Counted from the first letter of the stretch, positions 8,193 through 17,456 are shown. The stretch: DNA of 46,145 nt from JBBEDS01 sp040881175 (GCA_040881175.1 JBBEDS010000003.1:1-46145), one strand, 5' to 3'. The notes: generated by a model from the sequence alone, not told the origin. Translations and numbers: made by a program.

Positions 8193-10085
8193 ATGTTTGA
8201 AAACTTAGCCACTCTGCGTCGAGTACTATTCAGGAACGTCCTCAGGACTATTAAAGCAGCCCAGACCGGACATCTCGGTGCCTGCTGCTCAAGCTTAGAC
8301 CTGATGCTCGTTCTGTATTTCTCAGATGTTCTGCGAATTGACCATCGAGATTCAAAGCATCCTCTGCGGGACTACGTTTTAAACAGAGGCCATCTTGGTC
8401 CTTTGAAGTATAACATTTTTTCCTTGATCGGATGGCTTGATCAAGAAGAGATGCTCCATTACAGAGAGTTCGGATCCAGACTTCACGGTCATGAAGATAT
8501 GTTCGCCACTCCCGGTGTCGACATCACTCCTGCCGGCAGTCTTGGCATGGGACTCTCTTATGCCGTCGGCGCCCGCATCGGCTTGCGCGACCTCGATCTG
8601 GATAACCGAATCTTCTGTTTTCTTGGCGACGGCGAAGAACAGGAAGGCAACGTTGCCGAGGCAGCTCGACACGCTGGTCACCTGCAAATTCCCGGCCTTA
8701 TCTGTGTGATCGATAAGAATGGCGGACAGCTCTCAACGCGCCTTCCCCATACGGATAGCGCCGTGAATCACGTCCTGCTATGGCGAAGCTACGGTTGGAA
8801 AGTCATTGAAATTCGTAACGGCCATGATCACAGGGATATACTTCAGGCCTACAAGTGGGCTGAAGGCTTAGCCAAAAGCGGCCCAGTATGCATTATCGCC
8901 AACACAACCAAAGGCTACGGGATCCCCGGAGCTGAGGAAGATTACTGCGGCTTCCATGTACTTCACGGTTCCGAAGTTAAGGAATCGAATGAGGAAGTGC
9001 GCCCAATAGACCTGGATAGCGTTCTTGCTTCTCTGGAGCAAGCAGAAGATACGCGATACGAGATTACGCAAAAGAGTCTCCCACAAATGAAAACTGCCCA
9101 GGGACAAGAGATTGATCCTATCATTATCCCCCGAGGGGAAGATGAAGTAATTCAGTACGATGTTGAGTATACTTTTCTGAAAACTCTGGAAAAGCAGATC
9201 GGAAGCAGGCTGTATATTCTGACCTCGGACTATCCACCAAGGAATTTCGTTTACGGCGATGGTCGTCCTCATTTTGAAAAGGCTCATTACTACAACGTCG
9301 GTCTGCGAGAGCAGCATATGACGGCGATGGCTCATGGCATTTACCGTATCCGACCGGATGCCGTGGTTGTCGTTTTGTGCGGCGACGCCTTCATATACCG
9401 GCACATGGACCAGATCAATGCTTTGGCTCAAGCCAAGACGAGAGTAATCTTTTACTCCGTTCAAGGCGGACTTAGCGGAGCAAAGAACGGATCTACGCAT
9501 CAGTCAAGCGGTCAGACCGGTTCTCTTCTCATGATACCCGGACTCACCGTTGAAGAGCCTTGCTCTGCAGTTCAATTCATCCGCAGCAGCAACAATGCTC
9601 TTGCTCGAGAAGGCCCGACGTATATCCGGATGCAAAAGACTCCGGTACCATGGAGTTTCATGGGGGTACAGGTTGATGGCTACGAGGTCGTACGACAGTT
9701 CAAAGATGCCAATGGGACCATTGTCACAAGCGGCATGCTAGCTGAGGAAGCGCTTAAGGCCGTCCTACACCTGTATGTCGACGAAGGCATCGGATTTAAT
9801 CTGATAGTTCTGACGGACCTGACGAATGCTAGCGGCTTTAGCCAATATATCGTCGGCCACAAGCCCTTGTTCACCTACTACAACGGGGATTCAAGGGTTC
9901 TTCAACACATCGTTGCTAATGACATCTGCCAAAATGGTGTCGATCAGCCCTGGCCAATCAAGAGCAAAGGATTCACGCTAGGTACTACCGGTTCGATCGG
10001 AGACCTATTGAAGCACTTTCATCTCGACTGGAACTCGATCTTTGAAGAATGCAAAGAAGCAGTCAGCGCTCATGTGCACTGCTAA
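8193..10085 (+). CDS. tkt: transketolase (single-chain)
   Basis: A 630-residue thiamine-diphosphate enzyme of the transketolase family, which transfers two-carbon units in the non-oxidative pentose phosphate pathway. The N-terminal half carries GHLG (26-29), LNRGHLG (63-69), LHGHED (97-102), GSLGMGLS and the ThDP/Mg motif GDGEEQEGN (145-153). The pyrimidine-binding domain has the catalytic Glu in LREQH (Glu373) and a THQSSGQTG loop. A C-terminal domain completes it. I start at ATG 8193, eight bases after GGAGG. The upstream TTG at 8178 would overlap that site. A related ThDP enzyme such as a DXS-like protein is possible but less likely. Confidence 0.9.
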   Translation: MFENLATLRRVLFRNVLRTIKAAQTGHLGACCSSLDLMLVLYFSDVLRIDHRDSKHPLRDYVLNRGHLGPLKYNIFSLIGWLDQEEMLHYREFGSRLHGHEDMFATPGVDITPAGSLGMGLSYAVGARIGLRDLDLDNRIFCFLGDGEEQEGNVAEAARHAGHLQIPGLICVIDKNGGQLSTRLPHTDSAVNHVLLWRSYGWKVIEIRNGHDHRDILQAYKWAEGLAKSGPVCIIANTTKGYGIPGAEEDYCGFHVLHGSEVKESNEEVRPIDLDSVLASLEQAEDTRYEITQKSLPQMKTAQGQEIDPIIIPRGEDEVIQYDVEYTFLKTLEKQIGSRLYILTSDYPPRNFVYGDGRPHFEKAHYYNVGLREQHMTAMAHGIYRIRPDAVVVVLCGDAFIYRHMDQINALAQAKTRVIFYSVQGGLSGAKNGSTHQSSGQTGSLLMIPGLTVEEPCSAVQFIRSSNNALAREGPTYIRMQKTPVPWSFMGVQVDGYEVVRQFKDANGTIVTSGMLAEEALKAVLHLYVDEGIGFNLIVLTDLTNASGFSQYIVGHKPLFTYYNGDSRVLQHIVANDICQNGVDQPWPIKSKGFTLGTTGSIGDLLKHFHLDWNSIFEECKEAVSAHVHC

Positions 10086-10116
10086 AAACCGCCCCTCTCG
10101 CTAGAGAGGGGTTTTA
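10085..10116 (+). terminator. Bidirectional terminator after transketolase
   Basis: CCCCTCTC/GAGAGGGG stem flanked by AAAACC and GGTTTT, so it can act on both strands. It separates tkt from the convergent hydrolase gene. Confidence 0.85.
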
Positions 10117-10641
10117 ATTTGAGGAGAATTGATTTGTCAGCTTAGCCAGCTCTTCAACTTCAGGATAGTCGTGAGTATCGCCTGGGAGTCCTATGAACTC
10201 ATGGTTATTAATCCCCCACTCCTGAATTAATTTTTTTAGATCAACTGAAGATATTGTCGGGTCTTGGTCGTGTTGTATAAAAAGGGTCGGGATATTTAAA
10301 TTTTTAAACCATTCATCGAAATTAACCTTTTGATCTTTGGCCCAATATATTGGTGTGCCGACAAATATGCATTTTGATGGAGATATTTTCTTTTCATTAA
10401 TACATCTCAAGGCCACCATTATGCCTGCCGATTTAGCAAAAAGAGTATAGTCGGACATATTTTCCAATTCTTTGGCAAAAAGGTCTGATTCTTTTTCGAT
10501 ATCTAAGAGCGTCTCGCCTCTTTCCCAGTGGCTATATATATGCACGACAATATTGTCATAGTATTCACTCATGGCTTTTTTTACTTCTTCAAGCCACGGT
10601 TTGTTTTTTAGGCTGTTGCCTCCGATTAAAGCCAGGTTCAT
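10114..10641 (-). CDS. alpha/beta-hydrolase-like protein (RBBP9/Tex30-like)
   Basis: A 175-residue predicted alpha/beta hydrolase. It begins MNLALIGGNSL, and the nucleophile elbow is LFAKSAGI, with Ser where G-x-S-x-G is expected but Ala-Lys in place of Gly-x. The later segments PTLFIQHDQDPTISS and LPGDTHDYPE supply plausible Asp and His residues. It lacks a cap domain and any export signal. The degenerate elbow makes activity uncertain. It lies directly downstream, on the same strand, of a start-less reading frame (10654-10845). Confidence 0.65.
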   Translation of the reverse strand: MNLALIGGNSLKNKPWLEEVKKAMSEYYDNIVVHIYSHWERGETLLDIEKESDLFAKELENMSDYTLFAKSAGIMVALRCINEKKISPSKCIFVGTPIYWAKDQKVNFDEWFKNLNIPTLFIQHDQDPTISSVDLKKLIQEWGINNHEFIGLPGDTHDYPEVEELAKLTNQFSSN

Positions 10642-10653
10642 GATAGAAAATAT

Positions 10654-10845
10654 TTATTTAGAGTCCTCTTCTTCGAGTTTAGCCGGATCCCAGGACCCTC
10701 CGGTTTCTTTTTTAATTTTCGCTCTAGTTTCTCCTTCATTATTGATTTTAATATACCATTTTGGTAATTTAGTGAAAGCTCGTTGACCTAATACAAGGAG
10801 ATAGTCATGTCGATATTCCCACTCGTGTGGTTGGCCATCTCGATC
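10654..10845 (-). pseudogene. start-less open frame, possible 5'-truncated gene remnant
   Basis: A frame of 63 codons bounded by a TAG and a TAA with no ATG, GTG or TTG. Its C-terminal half reads like a soluble protein (KLPKWYIKINNEGETRAK, then a GGSWDPAKLEEEDSK end). Its 5' end runs into the opposite-strand small membrane gene that starts at 10807, so it may be the tail of a gene cut off when that unit arrived. Chance cannot be excluded. Confidence 0.3.
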
Positions 10846-10974
10846 CTATTAGCAGGCCTGACCGTGCGCCTTTTCCTCAAGGCCAAAGCATTGTATTTTT
10901 TCCTCTCTGCCGCCATTCTCGTAATCTGGGTCGTGATTCTGCCTATTTACTTACTGACGGAACAATTCCCCTAA
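10807..10974 (+). CDS. small two-helix membrane protein, first of a tandem pair
   Basis: A 55-residue protein, MSIFPLVWLAISILLAGL onward, with two membrane helices separated by a basic turn (RLFLKAKALYFF). It is preceded by a good Shine-Dalgarno AAGGAG (10795-10800). It resembles the next gene in length, layout and the K-x-K-x-x-YFF/YFW turn, which suggests a tandem duplication. The stop codon TAA runs into the Shine-Dalgarno of the second copy. Function unknown. Confidence 0.7.
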   Translation: MSIFPLVWLAISILLAGLTVRLFLKAKALYFFLSAAILVIWVVILPIYLLTEQFP

Positions 10975-10986
10975 AAGGAGAACACT

Positions 10987-11163
10987 ATGACATTCCCAGC
11001 TCAGTTTTTTCCTATCTGGCTAATTGTCTTTGTCCTCCTACTTGTTCTGCTTTTCATTGTTGCTATCAAGGGAAAGGCTAAATACTTTTGGACTACGTTC
11101 ACAGTCTTTATGGCCTGGATGGCAGTGGAGATCCTAGTCTTTCAATTTAGGTTATTCGGATAG
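10987..11163 (+). CDS. small two-helix membrane protein, second of a tandem pair
   Basis: A 58-residue protein with two membrane helices flanking a basic turn (IKGKAKYFW). It starts 12 bases after the stop of the first copy, with Shine-Dalgarno AAAAGGAG (10973-10980), and ends at a clear terminator, so the two form a small operon. Paralogous to its upstream neighbour by layout. No family recognised; such peptides can be holin-like, toxin-like or subunit-like, and nothing here decides between these. Confidence 0.7.
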   Translation: MTFPAQFFPIWLIVFVLLLVLLFIVAIKGKAKYFWTTFTVFMAWMAVEILVFQFRLFG

Positions 11164-11186
11164 CCCGACAGATGCTGTCGGGTTTT
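11164..11186 (+). terminator. Rho-independent terminator
   Basis: CCCGACAG/CTGTCGGG stem with an ATG loop and TTTT, directly after the stop of the second small membrane gene. Confidence 0.85.
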
Positions 11187-11189
11187 AAA

Positions 11190-11726
11190 TTACTTTTTTT
11201 CTTCTCTGAAATCAGGAATTTCACTTCTTGGACAATCAGATATGGCGATATATAGTATTAGCTCCAAATCTTCTCCTTCCTTTGCCGCTTTGGTAATGGC
11301 AGCACATCTATGCATGCCCTCAATTATCACTACGCCTATCTCCGTATTCCATGCGATTATAGTAGTCGCTCCAGGGAAATTCTCTAAATACCTAGCTGCC
11401 GCCGGGTTCTCTTTCATCTCAGCAAAGGTTGGCAAATCACGGCCTTCATAGAAATTCTTGGACCAGCCATTGAATGGACCGCCATGAAAATTAGGCACGG
11501 ATTTTAACGGATCAACAACTTTTACTAATCTCCACTCTTTATTTAAAGCCCTGATCGGTTCAACATATTGCTTCCTCCAATCTTCCCAAGATTCAAATCC
11601 CTTCTTCTTATAATATCCGACCCAGTGCTCTTCGTTGGCCTCATTTTCTCTCCATATCCCAAAAGCCTCTTTCCAGGAAAGAGGCTTGATGAATTCGAAT
11701 TGGTTTTTATCCAATTCAATAGCCAT
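11190..11726 (-). CDS. hypothetical protein with ParB-like motif
   Basis: A 178-residue soluble protein rich in Trp, Glu and Lys. The segment VVIIEGMHRCAAITKA (about 130-145) resembles the GxxR/H core of ParB/sulfiredoxin-fold proteins, but the rest (WRENEANEEHWVGYYKKKGF) matches nothing I know. It ends two bases from the small-gene terminator, which may act in both directions. It lies 11 bases downstream of the large surface protein gene on the same strand and could be co-transcribed. The functional call is weak; the coding call is good. Confidence 0.6.
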   Translation of the reverse strand: MAIELDKNQFEFIKPLSWKEAFGIWRENEANEEHWVGYYKKKGFESWEDWRKQYVEPIRALNKEWRLVKVVDPLKSVPNFHGGPFNGWSKNFYEGRDLPTFAEMKENPAAARYLENFPGATTIIAWNTEIGVVIIEGMHRCAAITKAAKEGEDLELILYIAISDCPRSEIPDFREEKK

Positions 11727-11737
11727 ATCTAAATATT

Positions 11738-14700
11738 TTAACTATTTTTCTCCGCGCTGTCTTCACTTTTAGCTTTATTCCTTATCAGTCTGAAAACAAC
11801 ATACCCTATAACAAGTAATATTATACCTCCTATCAATGCCTTCATGAGGCGTTCATTATGAATCACGCCATTAACATCGGCAACACCGCTAACAGTTGCC
11901 TGTAATAGGGACTTACCGCCTTCTTCTTTCTGCTCTTCTTCTGCGGGTTGGCCATCAGTCTCTTCATCTATAGGCCCTATCTGTCCTCCCTGGCCTACAA
12001 TTGGTGTTGGCTCTGGTCGTACCTCCGCTTCTGGAGTCGGTGTTACTTCTGGAGATTCAACGGGCTCGGGGGTGGGAGTCGGGTTACCAAGAAATTGGAG
12101 TCCGACAACACCACCGCTACCGCCGCCGCTTTCTTCTGAATCCTCATCTAAGGATCCGAAGGTAGTAAAGTGGAAGGTATAGATCTTGGTATCAGTGCCG
12201 TTAGATATGTAACATTCGCCTGGAAACTCTGGGGCGACTGGGTTTGCATATGTACCAGCACACTCTGATGTTATCTGAACCCAATCATCACTTCCGCTTG
12301 GCCTATAGCCTACGGCTCCAGTCACTCCTTCAAGAACTACTGATACCGGCTGGTCGAAAAGCAATACTGCAGTAGGAGATCCTACTTCGATAACCTGGCT
12401 GCCTACTGAGAAGCCAGATGGAGCTGTCCCTGACTTTGTCCCTGTCTTTGGCGGAGTTATCTTGCCATCCCAGGTATCAGGAGCCAGAACGGTAGTATTG
12501 TCGGGAATTGAGACGCTAACATTCGGCAAGCTATTATTCTTCAAAACGACTGGCTGGTTGCTTACCCCCGATTTAAGGCTGACTGCTTTTTGTATAGTCA
12601 CGGAGGCTGAACCTACATTCTTTGGGACAGAAAGATTCTGACCGGTCAAAGTTCCTTTTGTATAGTTATCCAAAGATATGCTGGCACCCTGAACTGTAAT
12701 ATTACCTCCTGATGAGCTGCTCACGCCACTAGTTAAATCAAGAGAGCTGTTATTGTCCAAAGTTACATCCGCAACACCGCTAGGAAGATCGGCCTGTCCC
12801 GAGACTGATGCGGTCAGATCCAAATCGCCTCCCGTGACATCTAGAGTATCTCCCACCACTGCGTTAGAAAGTATTGTTCTCGCTGGATTGATATACCATG
12901 GGTCAAAGCTAACTGAACCAAACATTTTTGACAAAATTTGAGCTGACGCAGTGAAACCCCACCAGTTATTAGTTGCATTTACCAATACGCCCGACGCTAC
13001 ATTATTCACTCCCCATCTGATGGCTCCCGTTTCAAAACGATTGTTACTCAATGAAACGGTCCCTCCGCTTGGATTATCCTCAACCTTGACTGCTGCTGAG
13101 TTGGTTGGAGTCGGGGTAGTAGTGAAATTACTAAGATGATTACCAGTCACTACTGCGCTAGGCGTATCTCCTTCTAGCCCAATACCATGAGCCCAGCCTC
13201 CGGTAAGACCGCTGATTGTATTGTTTAAAACCTGCGCTCCAGTTACAGAGCCCATGTTGCTCGGACTATTATGCCTTGCGTGTCCTAACAGAATACCGTA
13301 GGCGCCCTTAGCAGAACTGACGGTGGAAATATTGTTGCCACTGATAACTACCCCCGTAATATTAGAGTTGCCGGTGGAATCACCGATACCGATTGCTCCG
13401 TTTGAGGCATTGTTACCAGTATTTCCTACGGATGAGACTGCATTGTTTTGAATTTTAATATTGTCTGAATCTATTGCTCCATCCTGGTACCAAATGGCCC
13501 AAACATTCGCAGATGGAGCGCTGGTTCCTATATGTGAAACCACATTGTTTATTACCTCGACATTGTTTATACCATTGATTAGGATACCGAAATTATCGGC
13601 TGGATTATTAATACTGAATCCGTTTATTTTCGCCCCATTAGAATTTAAAGTGACGCGGCCAACTATTTCCGTATTGGCAGCTCCGGAGACTGACTGGATA
13701 ATTACTCCCTTTCCGTCTGTTACCGAGTCAGTATATACACCAGAGCCAACTAGTATTTTATCGCCTGCTACTGCAGCATCTATGGCATCCTGTATGGAAT
13801 CAAAGGTACTTTCTCCGTCATCACGCGTCCCGTTATTGTTAGCATCGATTAGAACATTAAAATCTCGCGGATTGCCATTCGGAGCATCTAGCCAAGGAGA
13901 AAAACTAATACTACCGCTAAGGATATCAGCAAATTTAGGGTTGCCCACGCCCCACCAATTATTTTTAGCAACCAATTCTCCTGCTTTATGATTGGCCAGA
14001 GAGAATGGGGCGTTATTCTCCAGTCGATTATTAGAGAACGAAACGCTAGCTACGTTTACTGTGTCCCTTATCAATATTCCAGCTGAGTTAATAAATTTAC
14101 TCGTTTTAAGAATATTATCGTGTACATAGTTATCTAGAATTTGTATATCAGAAACAGCAAATGCAACATGGATAGCCCCATTCTCACTTGAGCTGTTATA
14201 TACTTCGTTGCCCTGTACCAAAACCCCGCTTTGGTAAACGGATATGCCATCCTGCTCCGTATCGTGAATAATGTTATTCACTATCGAGCCCCCGGATTTA
14301 TTAGCATCTGAACCGTTTTTATCCCCTAATTTAATACCATCGTTGCTCAACACATCGTAAACCAGATTCCCCTCAATATTTGTGTCCACTGTATCGTATG
14401 CATATATGGCTGCATCCGGAGAAGATATATTATGTACCTCGTTAAATCGTATCGTAGCACTAGTTGTATTGCAGCAAGAGTTAATACCATCACCCGCAGT
14501 AGCAAATACGTGGTTTTTCTCTACGATAGCGTTATTGGTTCTCCTTATCTGTATGCCTTCATCCGCAGATGAGTTGTGAATAATATTATTGCGAATAATC
14601 GGGTTCTGTTTAACTAGACCGCTATCTAGTGAATCCACAAGATCGCCAGTTCCATGTCTTATTTCAAATCCGTCTATTACTACGGCGTCAGCAGATATAC

Positions 14701-15904
14701 GTAATATGTTTGCCAGAGTTCCTCTACCATCAAGAATAGTTTCTGCCGAAGAGCTGGCAACACGTAAGCTACCAAAGTTTGGTCTCGGATCTATCCCGGC
14801 TTGAGCTCCTTGGAGTGTCACAGACTTATCTAGGACAATCGTGCTAGATGGCGTGTATACACCAGCCAGAATATTTATAACATTACCAGCCGATGCACTT
14901 GCTAAAGCCCCAGAAATCGAATTAAAAGTTCCGCCTCCGACTATCTCAACATTATGACTTTTCTCGCTACCACCTGCCGCATCAAGCCATGGTGAAAATG
15001 TAACATTACTAGTTACCAGGCTGCCTGAAGCATCTGGGTTGACTACAGAGTTTTTTGGACCAGTAGCATCTCCCCAGAAGTTACCTAGTGCACTAATAGG
15101 ATTGCCACCGTAATGGCCTACTCCTGTGCCGTTATTCACGAAGGAGCTGCCGGTAACAGATACGCCCACTCCGACAGTATCGGCTCCAAAACCCTCGTTA
15201 TTATCAGCAAAAATGCTGCTAATAATAGAAACGTTGCTTATACCACTGGAACCTACACCAGCATTGTTATCATGGACGTTTAGCCCACTGAGGACATGGT
15301 TGCTACCCGTAAGAAAAATCCCGCTATTCCAACCATAAGTTTCTAAAAATGAGATGCTGACACTGGAGACACTGGGGCTAAACTCTAGTCCACGTTTACT
15401 AACGCCTGGACCATAGCCGGGCCCTACGAGCTTGATATTGCTGAAGGCATGGCCGCTAGTGCCGTTTTCAACCCAAATTGCCGGGTCGCCGTTTCCGTCA
15501 TCTCCCCAGTCATAACCTCCATCTACGGTAAGATTGCTTATAGAAATTGAATTATTAGCTCGCGTTCGAATACCTCCAACTATAATCGTATTATCTACTC
15601 CAGCACCTATGATAGAAAGTCCACCTTGTAGCCCACTACTGAGCTGAACGGCCTCTTCGTATGTGCCAGCTAATATATTAATAGTGTCGCCAGCTGTAGC
15701 GGCAGTTACAGCTTCTGCAATCGTTTTAAAAGCTTCGGCTTCAGATAGTCCGTCGCCAGATGCTCCAACTGATCCATCAACGTACCAAGGGCCAGCGGCA
15801 GATGCGGTTCCTACAAAAATAAAACCGCCAATTAAAACGGCAGCCATGAATACCGAAACCAAGAAAGTTATACCAACCCTACCGACACCAAGTTGCTTAC
15901 CCAT
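11738..15904 (-). CDS. giant cell-surface parallel beta-helix protein
   Basis: A 1388-residue exported protein. Residues about 8-37 form an N-terminal signal or anchor helix ending in TASAAG. The body is right-handed parallel beta-helix (NosD/pectate-lyase-like) sequence with many N-x-I/V-x-x-N rungs. Three large modules each begin with an opening of the type GDTINILAGTY (about residues 72, 340 and 712) and each end with an NNWWG or NFWG turn followed by an FSPWL-like strand (about 273, 646 and 976). A Pro/Thr/Glu stalk (TPTPEPVESPEVTPTP) precedes a C-terminal membrane helix (about 1356-1375) with a basic cytoplasmic tail. There is no LPxTG motif. The likely role is adhesion or glycan binding on the cell surface. 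Confidence 0.85.
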   Translation of the reverse strand: MGKQLGVGRVGITFLVSVFMAAVLIGGFIFVGTASAAGPWYVDGSVGASGDGLSEAEAFKTIAEAVTAATAGDTINILAGTYEEAVQLSSGLQGGLSIIGAGVDNTIIVGGIRTRANNSISISNLTVDGGYDWGDDGNGDPAIWVENGTSGHAFSNIKLVGPGYGPGVSKRGLEFSPSVSSVSISFLETYGWNSGIFLTGSNHVLSGLNVHDNNAGVGSSGISNVSIISSIFADNNEGFGADTVGVGVSVTGSSFVNNGTGVGHYGGNPISALGNFWGDATGPKNSVVNPDASGSLVTSNVTFSPWLDAAGGSEKSHNVEIVGGGTFNSISGALASASAGNVINILAGVYTPSSTIVLDKSVTLQGAQAGIDPRPNFGSLRVASSSAETILDGRGTLANILRISADAVVIDGFEIRHGTGDLVDSLDSGLVKQNPIIRNNIIHNSSADEGIQIRRTNNAIVEKNHVFATAGDGINSCCNTTSATIRFNEVHNISSPDAAIYAYDTVDTNIEGNLVYDVLSNDGIKLGDKNGSDANKSGGSIVNNIIHDTEQDGISVYQSGVLVQGNEVYNSSSENGAIHVAFAVSDIQILDNYVHDNILKTSKFINSAGILIRDTVNVASVSFSNNRLENNAPFSLANHKAGELVAKNNWWGVGNPKFADILSGSISFSPWLDAPNGNPRDFNVLIDANNNGTRDDGESTFDSIQDAIDAAVAGDKILVGSGVYTDSVTDGKGVIIQSVSGAANTEIVGRVTLNSNGAKINGFSINNPADNFGILINGINNVEVINNVVSHIGTSAPSANVWAIWYQDGAIDSDNIKIQNNAVSSVGNTGNNASNGAIGIGDSTGNSNITGVVISGNNISTVSSAKGAYGILLGHARHNSPSNMGSVTGAQVLNNTISGLTGGWAHGIGLEGDTPSAVVTGNHLSNFTTTPTPTNSAAVKVEDNPSGGTVSLSNNRFETGAIRWGVNNVASGVLVNATNNWWGFTASAQILSKMFGSVSFDPWYINPARTILSNAVVGDTLDVTGGDLDLTASVSGQADLPSGVADVTLDNNSSLDLTSGVSSSSGGNITVQGASISLDNYTKGTLTGQNLSVPKNVGSASVTIQKAVSLKSGVSNQPVVLKNNSLPNVSVSIPDNTTVLAPDTWDGKITPPKTGTKSGTAPSGFSVGSQVIEVGSPTAVLLFDQPVSVVLEGVTGAVGYRPSGSDDWVQITSECAGTYANPVAPEFPGECYISNGTDTKIYTFHFTTFGSLDEDSEESGGGSGGVVGLQFLGNPTPTPEPVESPEVTPTPEAEVRPEPTPIVGQGGQIGPIDEETDGQPAEEEQKEEGGKSLLQATVSGVADVNGVIHNERLMKALIGGIILLVIGYVVFRLIRNKAKSEDSAEKNS

Positions 15905-16036
15905 GTCCTTAGAAACTTTGTAAGCCGTCGTCTATTAATATAACCAGTGATTATCTTAATATATCGCCAACTCCAAAAGATTATCGTTGGCTTTATTAAA
16001 CACTAATTTAGACTTTTTGCAAGCCTTGATATCTAA

Positions 16037-16555
16037 TTATGTCTTAACCAGGATGCTATTAATGAACTCTATTTTCCTTCGATAGTATTCCTGGGTACCA
16101 AGACCGTCACAAGATTCTTTTAGCTCTCTATACTCTTCTAAAGCCTTCGGATGACTTTTTAAATGCTCTTCGAATCTTAAACCATTTAACCAGCCGGAGC
16201 TTTCTTCATTAATTACAAAAAGATCAATACGCTTTTCATCTTCATAAGTTTTAAATCTGACTCTCTCTAATGGATAGCAACTTCTGGGCTCACCAAATAG
16301 CTCTGTCATCATAGCAACCAACTCGTCAAAATGGCTTGGCGGTACGGGGAGATATACATCAATCTCATCCTGGCCAGATATGCCTAAACTGCTGGCTCCA
16401 TGGTGCTCAACACGTACCGACCCACCTAATTTCAACCTTATCTTCGACTCTAATCTCTCAAACCTCTCCTGGCTGGTCGGGTCGAAAGGTACAATTCTGA
16501 TCTTTGAATCATTTGAAAGATGATTCACCCATTTTTCTTGTTCCTTGCTTAGCAT
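16037..16555 (-). CDS. GrpB/UPF0157 family protein (nucleotidyltransferase-like)
   Basis: A 172-residue protein whose VRVEHHGASSLGISGQDEID segment corresponds to the VEHxGSTSVPGLxxKPxID signature of the GrpB family, which has a nucleotidyltransferase-like fold. The acidic residues are present (DEID, then RIDLFVI). The biochemical role of the family is not settled. It is followed four bases later by a zinc-ribbon-like gene on the same strand and preceded by a 132-base spacer from the surface protein. Confidence 0.75.
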   Translation of the reverse strand: MLSKEQEKWVNHLSNDSKIRIVPFDPTSQERFERLESKIRLKLGGSVRVEHHGASSLGISGQDEIDVYLPVPPSHFDELVAMMTELFGEPRSCYPLERVRFKTYEDEKRIDLFVINEESSGWLNGLRFEEHLKSHPKALEEYRELKESCDGLGTQEYYRRKIEFINSILVKT

Positions 16556-16559
16556 TGTT

Positions 16560-16868
16560 TTACTTTTTCTTGCCTAGTTTGGTAATCTTCTTTGAAATTG
16601 CACCCTCAAATAAGCGAATGGCTTGTCTTCCCTCTTTTTTATAAATAGTCGGGATGCCCAGTAGTTCTCTGCATTTTGGGCAAACAAGTTTAGATTTGCC
16701 TATCTTTGCTCCAGCGATCCTATCAAGATAGATTCTTTTCAAAGTCCCAGGCCCATCTTTTTGGTAATAGAACAAGTGAGTCCCACATTTAGCACAGCTC
16801 AATCCTAAAAGTCGGGAGTGTCCTCCTCGTGCTTTGCGATATTTATCAGTTTTGAGTTTATCTAACAT
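16560..16868 (-). CDS. small zinc-ribbon-like protein, unknown function
   Basis: A 102-residue basic protein with CAKC (about residues 25-28) and CPKC (about 63-66), a likely structural zinc site. The remainder is Lys/Arg-rich, including a GKKK end. It could bind nucleic acid or act as a small adaptor; no family is recognised. It sits between the hydrolase at 16877 and the GrpB gene, with gaps of under ten bases, so the run 18728-16037 may form one operon. Confidence 0.6.
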   Translation of the reverse strand: MLDKLKTDKYRKARGGHSRLLGLSCAKCGTHLFYYQKDGPGTLKRIYLDRIAGAKIGKSKLVCPKCRELLGIPTIYKKEGRQAIRLFEGAISKKITKLGKKK

Positions 16869-16876
16869 ACAGGAGG

Positions 16877-17455
16877 TTAGGATATATTCTTTACTGCCTC
16901 CAATGCGGATGGTAGATCTTCTACTCCATCGCCCTCTGTAAAATGGCCCTTCTGTTTCTCAACGATTATCTCCGCACCAAGCTCAGTCTTGAATAGCTCC
17001 TGCTGATCCAGGGGTACATATGGGTCATTATCTGAAAAGATGGCTACCATTCCACCTACGTGCGTCTTTACCTTTTTAAAATCAATTGGAGTCTCCATCC
17101 ATGGTTTAGCCATCTCTATTACCTCTTCTCCCTCTTCCTCTATTGTCTTCATATCCAGTTTCATCCAAGGAGCTATCAAAACCAGGCCGGCAATTTTAGA
17201 ACCTTCGGATAGTGTTTCGATATATCTTAAAATACCCTGACAGCCTATACTGTGGCCTACCAAAATGGTATCAGGGCCGGGTTCAATTATTTCTTTCAAT
17301 TTACCAACCCAGGCTTCAATTTTTGGGTTTTCGGCTTCTGGCATTTCCGGGACCGTAACTTCATAGCCAGCTTCTTCCAATTTAAGCTTGAGCCATTTAT
17401 GCATTGGCTCCTCTGGACTGCCTTCCCATCCATGAATTATATATACTTTTTTCAT
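16877..17455 (-). CDS. RBBP9/YdeN-family serine hydrolase
   Basis: A 192-residue alpha/beta hydrolase of the RBBP9/YdeN type. It opens with KKVYIIHGWEGSPEEPMHKW, typical of the family. The nucleophile is in VGHSIGC (Ser about 69), the acid in FSDNDPYVP (Asp about 138) and the base in KGHFTEGDG (His about 171). The family hydrolyses small esters, and its physiological substrates are generally unknown. Its ATG starts one base after the stop of the GH13 gene, so translation is probably coupled. Confidence 0.85.
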   Translation of the reverse strand: MKKVYIIHGWEGSPEEPMHKWLKLKLEEAGYEVTVPEMPEAENPKIEAWVGKLKEIIEPGPDTILVGHSIGCQGILRYIETLSEGSKIAGLVLIAPWMKLDMKTIEEEGEEVIEMAKPWMETPIDFKKVKTHVGGMVAIFSDNDPYVPLDQQELFKTELGAEIIVEKQKGHFTEGDGVEDLPSALEAVKNIS

Positions 17456-17456
17456 A

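Noticed and set aside
8868..9500. 210-codon minus-strand frame within transketolase
   Set aside because: Antisense shadow; no start signals and no family resemblance.
13461..13991. 176-codon plus-strand frame within the surface protein gene
   Set aside because: Antisense shadow of a long repetitive gene.
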